Positions 35,315 to 45,866 of a DNA stretch of 64,000 nucleotides are shown one piece after another; positions within the stretch are counted from its first letter, which is position 1, and the number at the start of each line of letters is the position of its first letter. Source of the DNA: Elymus sibiricus (lineage: Eukaryota; Streptophyta; Magnoliopsida; Poales; Poaceae). The notes beneath the pieces were generated by a model. That model was not told the DNA's origin. It did not search any database and worked only from the letters and a program-made list of their open reading frames with translations. Made by a program: the position numbers and the translations under genes. The stretch covers positions 135,179,148 to 135,243,147 of the forward strand of contig CM077665.1 of assembly GCA_039707655.1 (NCBI GenBank), given 5' to 3'.

Positions 35315-36172
35315 CTAGCTAGGCATAACGATTTCAATGATGCTCACATAGAAAGTAGTAATTGAGACATGCAAAAGAGCATCATGAATAGCTTGAAAAA
35401 CACATTTAAGTCTAACCCACTTCCTATGCATAGGGATTTTTTGAGCAAACAATTTATGGGAACAAGAATCAACTAGCATAGGAAGGCAAAACAAGCATAA
35501 CTTCAAAACTTTGAACACATAGAGAGGAAACTTGATATTATTGCAATTCCTACAAGCATATGTTCCTCCCTCATAATAAATTTCAGTAGCATCATGAAGG
35601 AATTCAACAATATAACATTCAGATAAATCATTCTTTTCATGATACACAAGCGTAGAATTTTCATTACTCTCCGCATAAGCAAATTCCTTATCATCCATGG
35701 TAGTGGGAGCAAACTCAACAAAATAACTATCATGAGACACTTAATTGACATAACCACATTGAAAATTAAAACCATTATGATAAATTTCATGGTTATCATT
35801 ACTCATTATAGCATACGTGTCGTCACCATCATCATAAATAGTAGGCATGCGATCATCATAATAAATTTGCTCATCAAAACTTGGGGGACTACAAATATCA
35901 AACATAGCATCCCCAAGCTTGTGGCTTTGCATATCATTAGCATCATGGATATTTAGAGAATTCATACTAGCAACATTGCAATCATGCTTTTCAATCAAGG
36001 AGCTATCATGAATCACCTTATAAATTTCTTCTTTCAACACTTCATCAAAAATTTCAGATTCATGATTTTCAAACAAAACTTCATGGAGATAATCAAGTGC
36101 ACTCAACTCACTAGCAATTGGTTCATCATAATTTGTTCTTTTGAAAATATTAGCAAGTGGATGAGGATCCAT
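35315..36172 (-). pseudogene. Unknown protein frame of a non-autonomous Sabrina-like element, split by one stop
   Basis: On the minus strand an ATG at 36172 opens a 143-codon frame that stops at 35741-35743. The same frame continues directly as 142 codons to 35315, so it was probably one protein of about 286 residues. The first half is acidic (MDPHPLANIFKRTNYDEPIA start, many Asp/Glu/His/Asn). The second half has a CRNCNN motif and a hydrophobic stretch (YVFKVLKLCLFCLPMLV). I recall similar starts in hypothetical proteins predicted from wheat retroelements. No gag, protease or enzyme motif is visible and no function can be assigned. Confidence 0.6.
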
Positions 36173-36405
36173 ATCAATAGATTTTTAGCAAGCGAAGATG
36201 CAAGCAAATAGAAGGCACATGGCAACACAAGCAAACAAAAAGAGATCTGGCGAGAAAAAGGCGAATAAAACGGCAAATTGGTGAAGTGGGGGAGAGGAAA
36301 ACGAGAGGCAAAAGGCAAATAATGTAAATTCAAGAGATGAGTTTGTGATGGGTACTTGGTAGGCTTGATGTAGATCTCCCCGGCAACGGCGCCAGATATC
36401 CTTCT
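36173..36405 (-). other. 5' leader and PBS of the minus-strand element
   Basis: On the minus strand TGGCGCCGTTGCCGGGGA (36394-36377) is a perfect tRNA-Asp-type PBS 11 bases after the LTR. The rest is leader similar to 22849-23056. Confidence 0.85.
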
Positions 36406-37067
36406 TGCTACTTCTTGAGCTTGCGTTGGTTTTCCCTTGAAGAGGAAAGAGTGATGCAGCAAAGTAGATAAGTATTTCCTTCAGTTGTTGAGAACCAAGG
36501 TATCAATCCAGTAGGAGATACAAGGAAGTCCCCAATCTTCGCACCTACACAAACAATCAAACTCTTGCACCCAACGCTAAAAGGGGTTGTCAATCCCTTC
36601 ACGGTTATTTGCAAGGATGAGATCTGATAGAGATAGATATAAAAGATTGCTAGAACGTAAAGTAAAACAAAAGTAAAAAGAATGCAGCAAAGTATTTTTG
36701 GTATTTTTGGTTTATAGATCTGAAAATATAATATGGAAAATAGACCCGGGGGCCATAGGTTTCACTAGAGGCTTCTCTCATGAAGGAAAATAATACGGTG
36801 GGTGAACAAATTACTGTCGAGCAATCTATTATATATAAAAAGTGTTTGACGGGCTCACTAGAAAAAAAGGAATTAAATTAGAAAATCCCACAATAATCAG
36901 AAACATCTGACCATTTATCTAATAGACGATCAAATTATAGCCATCAGATATCTTTGAAGTCAGAAAATTACCCACCATTGCCATTATGAAAAAATATTCG
37001 TTCACACATTAGGTAATTATTGACATACCTGGTAGCGTGACCTGAGAGATAAAAAAATATCTTAAGC

Positions 37068-37230
37068 TGACGTGCATGCATAGGAGATGTGAATTGTCAG
37101 AGTTAAAAAAAATAGGTAGATGCACCTGACGTGCATGCATAGGAGACAGGAATTTGAAAAAAAAGCTATGTATGACGTGCATGCATATGACTTCTCTTCA
37201 GGTAGATGCATGCATGACACGGGCCTATTC
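37068..37230 (+). repeat. Degenerate repeats with TGACGTGCATGCAT motifs
   Basis: TGACGTGCATGCAT occurs at 37068, 37127 and 37173, followed by AGGAGA in the first two. AGGTAGATGCA occurs near 37114 and 37200. Spacings are 59 and 46 bases. The short frames here (37062-37474) follow the repeats and are not genes. Confidence 0.7.
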
Positions 37231-37568
37231 CTTTCTACATGCATATACGTGCTTATATGGATGCATGAAAAACAAATATACATGCATTGCCACAAGCACT
37301 GGACGCCTAATGCATTTTTATATGCTGCATGCATTCTTCACTAATATATATGGACGCATGGAAAAAACTGTAGTACCCCGATCGAGTCCTCTGGCCATCT
37401 TCCGATATAGTTCCTTGGGCCTATCAAGCGCTCCAGCGTCTCATTCATCACTTGGGAGTGAAACAACCAAATGAAGATATAATCGGTAAAAATTATCCAC
37501 CATTGCAATGCGACAGGAATATCCTCTCTTTGACTTTTGCGAATTATCTCGCCCATACGTGTCATGTT

Positions 37569-37720
37569 CACTGAAAAAAATAGCGCGTTGTACCGCCGCT
37601 AATAACACGCTATAGTATAGAGAATTGTGTCGCTAAATTGATCAGTGTATAATGTCTCGCTAATAACATGTTATATTCAGGGGCGACGCTATTTTGTATA
37701 GCACGCTATTTTTTTCCTTG
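37569..37720. mobile_element. hAT-like MITE nested in the Helitron
   Basis: A 152-bp element starts CACTGAAAAAAATAGCGCG and ends in the approximate inverse CGCTATTTTTTTCCTTG (16 of 19 positions match). It is flanked by an identical 8-bp duplication, GTCATGTT (37561-37568 and 37721-37728). An 8-bp duplication and CA...TG ends fit the hAT superfamily. No coding capacity. Confidence 0.88.
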
Positions 37721-40700
37721 GTCATGTTACATCCATGGACGGATGGATCCATCATACATGCATAGATTTATGTTAGTATGATCTATGCTCCAAGAATGTT
37801 TGAGCAAATAATTCTTCCATACTTTCTTCGATTAGAAGTAATGATGATCCATGGCCCGAGTGTGCTGAGGACAGTCTAAACCAACAAACATTTTAGTTCA
37901 GCCAACGTATGCATGCTCACATTACACCTCAAGCAATAATCGTCTTAACCCCTTGCACGTGTTGATACAATAGATAGATCAATTTTTCCTATATTTTCAT
38001 GCCATGCACAACAAGTTGTATCTCTTACACATGTATCAAAAACATTCATCTAATTACGCATGCAAGGACATGCATTCATTGATACTCTACCAGAGATACA
38101 CTGTAAATGAAAAATGATAAACAACTATAAACACACAAAATAAAATGTAAATAAAAAATCTCATAAGTACAAAATTTCTAATGTAGCAAAATTTCCTTAT
38201 TTTAAGCAAGTAATACAACAAAATAGACAAAGAAAAATATGGAAGTATATGAAAACTAACATGTGTGGACTAAGTAACTTGATACCTAATATACATAGGG
38301 AAAACCAGTAAAATAGTAAAATACTATAGAAAACCCCAACATGTAATCATTGTTTTTAAAGGTAATTTCCATTCATACATTTGGACTAACCGATTTCACT
38401 AATCCTATCTACCAACACACGCACATGGTATAATACCCAAGCGACAAAAATGCCCCAAAACTAGCCCTAGCACAATGGGTAAAAACGGCACGCCAACGTT
38501 TTTAAAGCAAGTACTGAGGACGATGTTTCTTTCTTCAAAATGTCAACAAACTAGGATCAAACTTCACTCACGTCAAAGTATAATCTAATATTGGTCCTGC
38601 TAGCTTCTTACATCATCTGACAAAAAAAACTAACACGACATTTTTCATGGATATGTATAATACATAAATACACTTTAACTTTATATGAAAAACTAAGAAA
38701 CACTTACATTAAAAAATCACTAAATTAAAATTAAAATGGAAATTAGGCACATAGATCGCAAATTAACCTATGCCTACACAAAACATGATAAAACGCAATA
38801 AACATAACACAAATATAATATGCATGACATGATTGGTCATCAAAACATTTAGTATGGCATGTATAATTAGCACGTAAATGATAAATGTATAACTTACATA
38901 TTTATATGTCAATAAAAATCAAACATACCTAAGACAAAACAATGTTTGCATAGATATTATTTTTAATGTCATCTTATTCGGTTCAATTTTTCTTCAGAAA
39001 ATCAAATAATAATTCTCATTATTGAAGTATATAAATTCTAGCCCGCGCATCGAGCGGGACACTTTGCTAGTTGATAGAAAAGCGCATAGTTATGACGATA
39101 TCCAAGGCAATGATTATCCATATAGGCATCATGTCCGTGTCAAGTAGACCGAAATGATTCTGCATCTACTACTATTACTCCAAACATCGACCGACTCCTG
39201 CCTGCATCTAGAGTATTAAGTTCATGAAGAACGGAGTAACGCATTAGGTAAGATGACATGATGTAGAGGGATAAACTCAAGCAATATGATGAAAACCCCA
39301 TCTTTTTATCCTTGATGGCAACAATACAAATACGTGCCTCGCTACCCCTACTTTGTCACTGGGTGAGGACACCGCAAGATTGAACCCAAAACTAAGCACT
39401 TCTCCCATTGCAAGAATTACCAATCTAGTTGGCCAAACCAAACCAATAACTCGAAGAGACTTGTAGAGATATGAAATCATGCATATAAGAATTCAGAGAA
39501 GATTCAAATAATATTCATAGATAAGCTGATCATAAACCAACAATTCATCGGATCTCGACAAACACACCACAAAAGAGTATTACATCGGATAGATCTCCAT
39601 GAAGATCATGAAGAACATGGTATTGAAGAACAAAGAGAGAGAAGAGGCCATCTAGCTACTAGCTATGGACCCGAAGGTCTGTGGTGAACTACTCACGCAT
39701 CATCGGAGGGGCAATGGAGTTGATGTAGATGCCCTCCGTGATCGAATCCCCCTCCGGCAGATTACCGGAAAAGGCTCCAAGATGGGATCTCACGGGAATA
39801 GAGGCTTCTGGCGGTGGAAAAGTATTTTCGTGGCTCTTTCTGGTATTCAGGGAATATTTGGGAATTTATAGGCTGAAGAATAGGGTTAGGGGGCCTGCTG
39901 GGGGGCCACAAGCCAGGAGGGCGCGCCCCCCCTAGGGGCGCGCCCTGGTGGCTTGTCGCCTCCCGGCAGGTCTCCTGCCTTCATCTCCAAGTCTGGTAGG
40001 TTTCTTCTGGTCCAAGAAAAATCATCGCGAATATTTTATTCCGTTTGGACTCCGTTTAATATTCCTTATCTGCAATACTCAAAAACAAGGAAAAAACAGA
40101 AACTGGCACTAGGCTCTAGATTAATAGGTTAGTCCCAAAAATAATATAAAATAGCATATTAATGCATATAAAACATCCAAAACAGATAATATAATAGCAT
40201 GGAACAATAAAAAATTATAGATATGTTGGAGACGTATCATGTACCAAGCGTAGTACCATCCATCGAGGTGGGCTTGCGAACCCTGCACACAGCGTTTGGG
40301 ACCGTGATGGAAACCTCGGCCGGACTTCCGTTGCGGGTTCAGTCTCAAATAGGCGATAAACCTGGGCTAGAGTCTTGTGTGGTTAACGGTCGTGGCCGAC
40401 TCCCTCTCTAGGCTTCCGCTTGAAGGTTGCCAAGGTGCCTTTTACGTGCACATGGCGGTAAGTGGCGGGAGCGTGTGTGACGAAGTACACCCCTGCAGAG
40501 TAATAATCTATTTGAATAGCCGCGTCCGCGGATATGGACTACTTGGAGACTTATATGGTTCATAGACAACTGTAATGGATACTCATAAAAGCCTCAAAAC
40601 AAGTGTGAGTACCGTGGATGATACTCTCATAGGAAGACGGGAGCGGATCCATGGTAGTGTATTGTTGAGGTGTTAGTGGACTCGTGTGCGCTTTCTCAAA

Positions 40701-41778
40701 ATTATTGAAAGTACTGATAGTCGTAGTACAGGATAGCCACTGAGTCAAACCTGGCTTGCTGCATTGAACCCCACAATACCCTTGTTAATACCAATGCATA
40801 TGTAGTTAGTTCTGATGTAAGTCTTGCTGAGTACCTCCGTACTCACCGTTGCTTTATTAATGTTTTTGCAGAGGAGACACCAGTCTCGCTAGTGGTTTCT
40901 ATGATAAGATCGATGACGACCAGGTAGCTTGGGAATCCCAGCCAGAGGTCTGGTGCCTATGGAGGGTCTTGTAGATAGACAGGCTTCCTCAGCCTTCTTC
41001 TTTTCTAGATGTCTGTACCCAGACATGTTAAGCTTCCGCTTGTTGCTTGTATGACTTGTGTGTTGGGTCATGTGACCCCTGCTTGTAATATGACACTATG
41101 TTGGCTCTTATGAGCCTTCTAAATAAATGTTGTGTTGTTGTATGGTTATGTTGTGATGCCATAGTTGTATCTATGCATATCGGGCATGTCGTGCGTACGT
41201 GTGACGTGCAACGGTATGTATGGGATTCGACACCTAGTTGTGTGCCTTAGTAGTACTCTTTACAGGGAACTGCCTCTTTGTGCTTCCACTGAGCCTTGGT
41301 AGCTTGCTACTGCTCTGGACACATTGATTGACCGGCGTGTATCCTTCTTTGCTGCTGTGTCTGTCCCTTCGGGGAAATGTCTCGCAATGTAATGGAGTCC
41401 ATGTAGCCTGCTATGACTCGTCTACGTGCAGTTGATGACATTTATGTCCCACGGCGTAATGGAGTCCTTGTAGCTTGCTATGACTCGTCTACACATGCTG
41501 AGACCGACACCTGCATTGTTGGGTTACGTATGCCTGTCCCTGTATGGATGTGCCACTTGGGTTCTACGACTAGTCATGTCGACCCAGGTTCTTTGACATT
41601 TGAGTGCTAGCGACATATTCACATACGTGAGCCAAAAGGCGCAAACGGTTCCGGCCAAGGTAAGGTGGAAGCCGTGGGGATAACCGTGCGTGAGGCCACA
41701 ATGTGATGTCATGTGTTACATGCTAGATTATTATGGCTTAGGATCGGGGTCCCGACACCGACGGGCGAACACGAAGAC

Positions 41779-44728
41779 TACTCATCGATACACGCCGTTG
41801 TCATCGCCTACGTCGTCGCCGTCGGGGCCGGGCTCGCGGCCCCCGGCTCCGCCATGGTCCTCCGGTTCCTCGGAAGAGAATTCTGCAATCAAGTCCTCCA
41901 TGTGGTCCTGCACCCACCCAGCCAGGGTGCCTCGGATCACTTCAGGCACCGGGGCAAGCACCGCCCCAAAGTCGAAGTGCGGGTCGAGGCGAAGGAGGTG
42001 GTTGAAGACATGCGAAGCCGCCCGCGCAAGGAGGCCGCGACGCTTCTCCTCCACGAGCTCGCGGATCTTCTCCGCACCCCCCTCAAGGCACTCCACGACC
42101 CTGGAAAAGAATCCCAAGTACCCTGCGTTGTCTGGAACCAAGGGGCTCGAGACGCTCGCGCCGCAGATGTCGCTCAAGGCTCGGTGGGCCCTCTTCTCGA
42201 GGGACTAGAACATCTGGGAGGCTGGAGGCCGCGAGCATGGTCCGCCTCATCCGAGGCCTTCTCCGCCAGGGAAGCAACGCCCTTTACCTTCTTATAGAGA
42301 AATGCTAGTTCAGCCTCGGCAGCAGCCTAGGCATCCATCGCGGCTCGCCGGTGTCGCTCCTCTTGGTGTAACCTTTTCTTGAGGACATCAACCTCGCCTT
42401 TCAGGTGGTCGCGTCGCTTGCAGTAACGGGACTCCTAGAGCTTCAGCTTCACGCGATAGTCCTGGAGAAGGGAACGCCAAGCCTCTGCCACCTTGTTGTC
42501 GACCTCCTCTTGGAACTTTGCCTCGCGGGAGGCAAGGGAGTCCTCGGTGAGGGACACCTGGTGTTCCCTCACCTCCAGCCTCTCATGCTCCAGACTCTGC
42601 TCCAGCGCTTCCATCGTCAGCACCTCCTCAGGAATGCAGGGCCCCGCGCCGCCGGTGCGCATCTCGGTCATCATCGCGTCAAGAGCGGCCCTGTGAACCT
42701 GGATTCGCCTTTCAAGGGCAGCGTTGGAGGCTTCAAGTTCCTCTAGGCGTCCCTCCGAGACCTTGTGTCGGCAGTCGGCGGCGTGGGCCTCTGCGAGGGC
42801 GCGGTCGCGGGCCTCCCTCGCCGCGGCAAGGGACCCCTCGGCGGAGGCGCGGGCGCGTTCGCGCTGCAGGCGGCCAAGGTTGATGGCAACCTCAAGACGA
42901 TGCCACTCGCATGCAAGGCGTTGGCGCTCTGCCTCGAGACGGACGTCGGCGGTGATGAGCTCAGTCTCCAGGCGCCCCAGCGCGTTCGCCGCGGTCTAGA
43001 GCAAACCGTGCTGCATGGCGCTCCGGTCACACGCGAGCTCAAGGGCCCAGCCGAGGTCTCCGCTCTCCCTCGGGCCGGTCGGAGGGGCATGCGAGGGGTC
43101 GCCCAGCCCCGACACGAGCGCGGGGGCTGGGGGCTCCACCTCCCCTCCCTCGAGCGGAGTCCGCCCACAATGGGGGTCCATGCCGGTGCTCAAGGAAGGC
43201 CCTGGAGCACGGCACGGCTAGTTCTCGGTGAGGACCGCCAACGGAGGACGAAGCCTTGTCCCTGTGAGGAGGGGGCCAGGCATGAAGAAACCCGTGGGGA
43301 ACTCACGCACAAAACCCCGCGGGGGCCATGCGAGCTCGGGCACGGGTGCCTCATCGTGAGGGGCTGCGAGGACCGCTAGTGCCGATGCCACGATGGGCCC
43401 AGAAGTCTCAGGAGGCGGCGGTGGCGTCTCATTTTCTCCTTCCGCGGAGAGGGACCTGCGCAACACAAGTTTAGGACGGATACACCATAGAAGACTGAGG
43501 GTGCCGGGCACTTACTCGTCCAGGGCGACCTACTTCCTCTTCATCGGCACCCACGGCGACGGGCGATGGCTGCCCCCGAGCCTCTTCCTCTTCCGGCGAG
43601 CGTGGGGGCCCAGGGGCGGCATCCCGGTGTTTGGCCCCGCGCTTCCAGTGGCGAAGATAGTGGCCACCTCTGCCGTCGGGGCATCACCTCCACTCCCGGC
43701 CGCGGCCTCAGCACCCCCAGGGCCCCTTGGCCCTGAAGCCATCTCTGAGGAATCATCCCGGGGACCCGCCTTCACCAGAGGGAAGGGCCCCACTCGTCGA
43801 AACGCGGCATCTTCCCGGCAATGACCCCCCCATCAGGGCGGGTGAACAAGGGCAGGCCGTCCTGGGGAAGCTCACCCGGATCCCCGCCGGTCAGGCTGCG
43901 GAGTAGCTCGCGTAGCATGCCGGGAAGAAGAGAAGGGACTTGGAGCCTCATGGGGTCGCAAGGGCCCGTGAAGGTCCACATCGGGCGAGAATGGCGTTGG
44001 AGGGGAGCGATGCGCTGGCGGGAAAACTCCCGCACCACCATCGCCATCGTCACACCGGACTCCCTCAGTTCCGCCAGCCTGGCCAAGACGGGCGCGAGCC
44101 GAGGGTCGTCAAGCTCCTCGCTTCCCCACCCAGGATTTGGCTCCGCAGGAACCGACGGGGGTTGGAGCAGGAAGCTGGCCCCGGCAGCGTCTACGTACAC
44201 CCACTGCCTCCGGAACCCTTCCGCGTTCGGTGAAAGCCGAGCGTCGGGGGCCCTGCCGGCCGTCGCATCAGCAGCTCACAGGGACACACATCCAGAGCGG
44301 TGCCCCCCGGGGTTCAACCGGAGAAAGAAGAAGTGGCAAATCAGGGCCACGGAAGGGGAGACACCGACGAAGGCCTCGCACAAGAAGGCAAAGGCAGAAA
44401 GGAGGACGATGGAGCCAGGGTCGAGATGGAGCGCATGGACCTGGTAGTGCGTCAACACGGCAGAAAAGAAGTCTGAGAAGGGTGGCACCAGGCCAGAAAG
44501 GAGGGCGTGGAGATGAAGGGGAATGCATGAGGGCTCCAGCTCGGCCTGCGGGCGCGAGCCCAGCCAGATCTTGGTCACCCCCCACTCGTTGGAGCCGGCG
44601 GCGACCACCAGGCGGACCTTCTCCAATCCCTCAAGATTGACCACCAAGGATCGTCCTAACGCGGGCTCCGGCGTTGTTGCAGGTCCCAGTGTCTTCGAGG
44701 CCTCGCCCCCATCCTTCTTGGAATCCAT
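41779..44728 (-). pseudogene. Broken antisense accessory gene of element B ('putative gypsy type transposon' family)
   Basis: The minus strand, opposite to the element, carries a run of coding segments. An N-terminal part starts at an ATG at 44728 and runs to about 44276 (FSDFFSAVLTHYQVHALHLD, then FAFLCEAFVGVSPSVALICH), where the frame is lost. A second lies at 44200-43772 (REFSRQRIAPLQRHSRPMW) and ends at a GTGAAG donor-like site. Further segments lie at 43793-43530 and about 43168-42435, including a Glu/Leu-rich coiled-coil stretch (42674-42435). A C-terminal segment runs 42177-41782. The pattern resembles the grass family that Pfam calls Transposase_28; no catalytic function is established for it. 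Exon limits are uncertain. Frameshifts suggest decay. Confidence 0.65.
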
Positions 44729-45025
44729 GGCGGGCGGCAGGGCCGGACAGACGGAGAGTTCGGCGGAAAAGGAGTGAGTTGCGGAAGGGGAGAGACGGGC
44801 GACCAGATTGATGGGAAGCAGTGATGGCTCGGAGGGGGGATACCAGGCGGTTTGACAGCCGGGGCAATCGCCGGGGCATCACAAAAAAGGAGCCGACGTC
44901 AGTGTCTTGGAGGGCACCACGTGTCAGGCTGGGCCCGCAGGCGATTGGGGCCCATGGCGCCTCGACCCATCCTCCGTGGCTTCGCCCCGAAACTAGCTCG
45001 AGCATGCCTCGGGCCCGGGGGCTAC
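44729..45025 (+). other. Element B 3' internal end with polypurine tract
   Basis: The stretch lies between the antisense gene start and the 3' LTR, so it would hold the promoter of that gene. GGGCCCGGGGGCTAC at 45011-45025 directly precedes the LTR and acts as the polypurine tract. No other gene is seen. Confidence 0.6.
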
Positions 45026-45861
45026 TGTCGGCATTCTGGATACCAGGGTACCCAGACTTGCCTGCCTGCGGCCCCACGCGTGGCCCACCTCAACGACCAA
45101 TTACGGCCCGACGCGGCCTCTTTCGACACAAGGCCCTCACGAGACCCCGTTCTCGCGAGGGGAGCAGCGCCAATACCCGTGGGGATATAGGCCTCCCCAG
45201 GCCCCCTCCTGAGCGGTGGAGACTCCTATGCAATACACGACCTCAGGAGGCCAAGGGTGACGCCAGCCCGGCCAGGCGGGGGCTAGTACGCCAGAGGGGA
45301 CAGTTTCCCCTTTGGTGCAAAGGAGGCAGGGACGCACGCGGGTTCCCAAAGCGCCCCCCAAAGGTTTCCACTTCGGTGCAACAAGACCAAGACCCCGAGC
45401 CCCGCAGGATGGACATCATCACCGAGCCCACCACTGCATCACTGTCAACTACTTTGCAGGCGAAGACCACCTTTCGTCAGGATGGGGTGTACCTCCTGTC
45501 CCCCTTCAAATTTGGCCGTTGTGGGATCCCTTCCCACCATTGCGATAAGGGAAGAGAACCCGGGCCACTATACGTAGAAGCTAGGTAGCTCGGTAGAGGG
45601 AGGAGGCAACCATCCCGCAAACACACCGCTGTACTTTTTCATCCACAAACCTCCTCGCGAGGCCATCCACCAAAGACAGGAGTAAGGTTTTACGCTTCGC
45701 AGCGGCCCGAACCTGGGTAAACTCTTGTGTGCATTCGTCTTCCTTGCCATTGAGCGGGCTTATTGTGTTGTACGCTTGGAGGGGGCGAAGCTGTTGGGGA
45801 ATCTTCGCACACGCCCCTGGGTTCGAATTCCTTAGGGTTTTGCGGAGCCCAAAATCCGATA
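45026..45861 (+). mobile_element. Element B 3' LTR
   Basis: The 836-bp LTR starts TGTCGGCATTCTGG and ends CCGATA (CCGACA in the 5' copy). It is highly similar to 17110-17944. GAGTC follows. Confidence 0.92.
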
Positions 45862-45866
45862 GAGTC

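Larger units (their letters stand above)
36825..39070 (+). mobile_element. Non-autonomous Helitron (2.2 kb)
   Basis: The insert begins TCTATTATATATAAAAAGTG at 36825 and ends CACTTTGCTAG at 39070, between A and T of the LTR with no target duplication. A 3' hairpin, CCCGC (39042-39046) with GCGGG (39054-39058), lies 8 bases before the terminal CTAG. AAAGTGT near the start is mirrored as ACACTTT near the end. These are the defining marks of a Helitron. The interior is AT-rich with no Rep/helicase and no recognised captured gene. Confidence 0.95.
30971..40239 (-). mobile_element. Sabrina-like retrotransposon, minus strand, with a different coding module
   Basis: TGTAC flanks the element (30966-30970 and 40240-40244). 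The 3' LTR is 30971-32555. The 5' LTR is 36406-40239, which shortens to about 1588 bp once the Helitron is removed. LTRs, PBS, polypurine tract and 3' non-coding region match the plus-strand element at 21231-29448. In place of gag there is a short unrelated frame (35315-36172). This element cannot encode its own gag or pol. Confidence 0.93.
36406..40239 (-). mobile_element. 5' LTR of the minus-strand Sabrina-like element, interrupted by a Helitron
   Basis: The LTR segments 36406-36824 and 39071-40239 join exactly into the sequence seen uninterrupted near 31385 (GTCGAGCAA|TTGATAG). The outer end is followed by TGTAC. Confidence 0.93.
20191..41757 (+). mobile_element. Long solo LTR (about 4.07 kb), interrupted by two retrotransposons
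   Basis: The LTR starts TGTCACATCC at 20191 and ends GGGGTCCCGACA at 41757, with CCGAC on both sides (20186-20190 and 41758-41762). Its own parts are 20191-21230, 29449-30970 and 40240-41757. The rest is two insertions with target duplications AGCAC and TGTAC. Like the solo LTR at 10260 it has a CpG-rich stretch (20640-21230 continuing at 29449-29900), the palindromic block (40486-40533), the AAGGCAAGC junction (30375-30383) and a late acidic frame (from 40872). GTAATGGAGTCC-GTAGC-TGCTATGACTCGTCTAC is repeated at about 41391 and 41457. No PBS follows. Confidence 0.85.
17110..45861 (+). mobile_element. Element B: complete but non-autonomous Gypsy-like retrotransposon, heavily nested
   Basis: Two similar LTRs (17110-17944 and 45026-45861) bound the element, and GAGTC occurs immediately outside (17105-17109 and 45862-45866). 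Its own sequence is about 7.2 kb. The rest is a solo LTR (20191-41757) carrying further insertions. The internal region has a PBS, a repeat-rich plus-strand frame and a broken antisense gene. No gag, RT or integrase is recognised, so mobilisation would have needed enzymes supplied by another element. Confidence 0.9.

Noticed and set aside
41690..42297. Host gene of 172-194 aa on the plus strand
   Set aside because: The frames cross the solo LTR boundary at 41757 and lie antisense to the accessory gene of element B.
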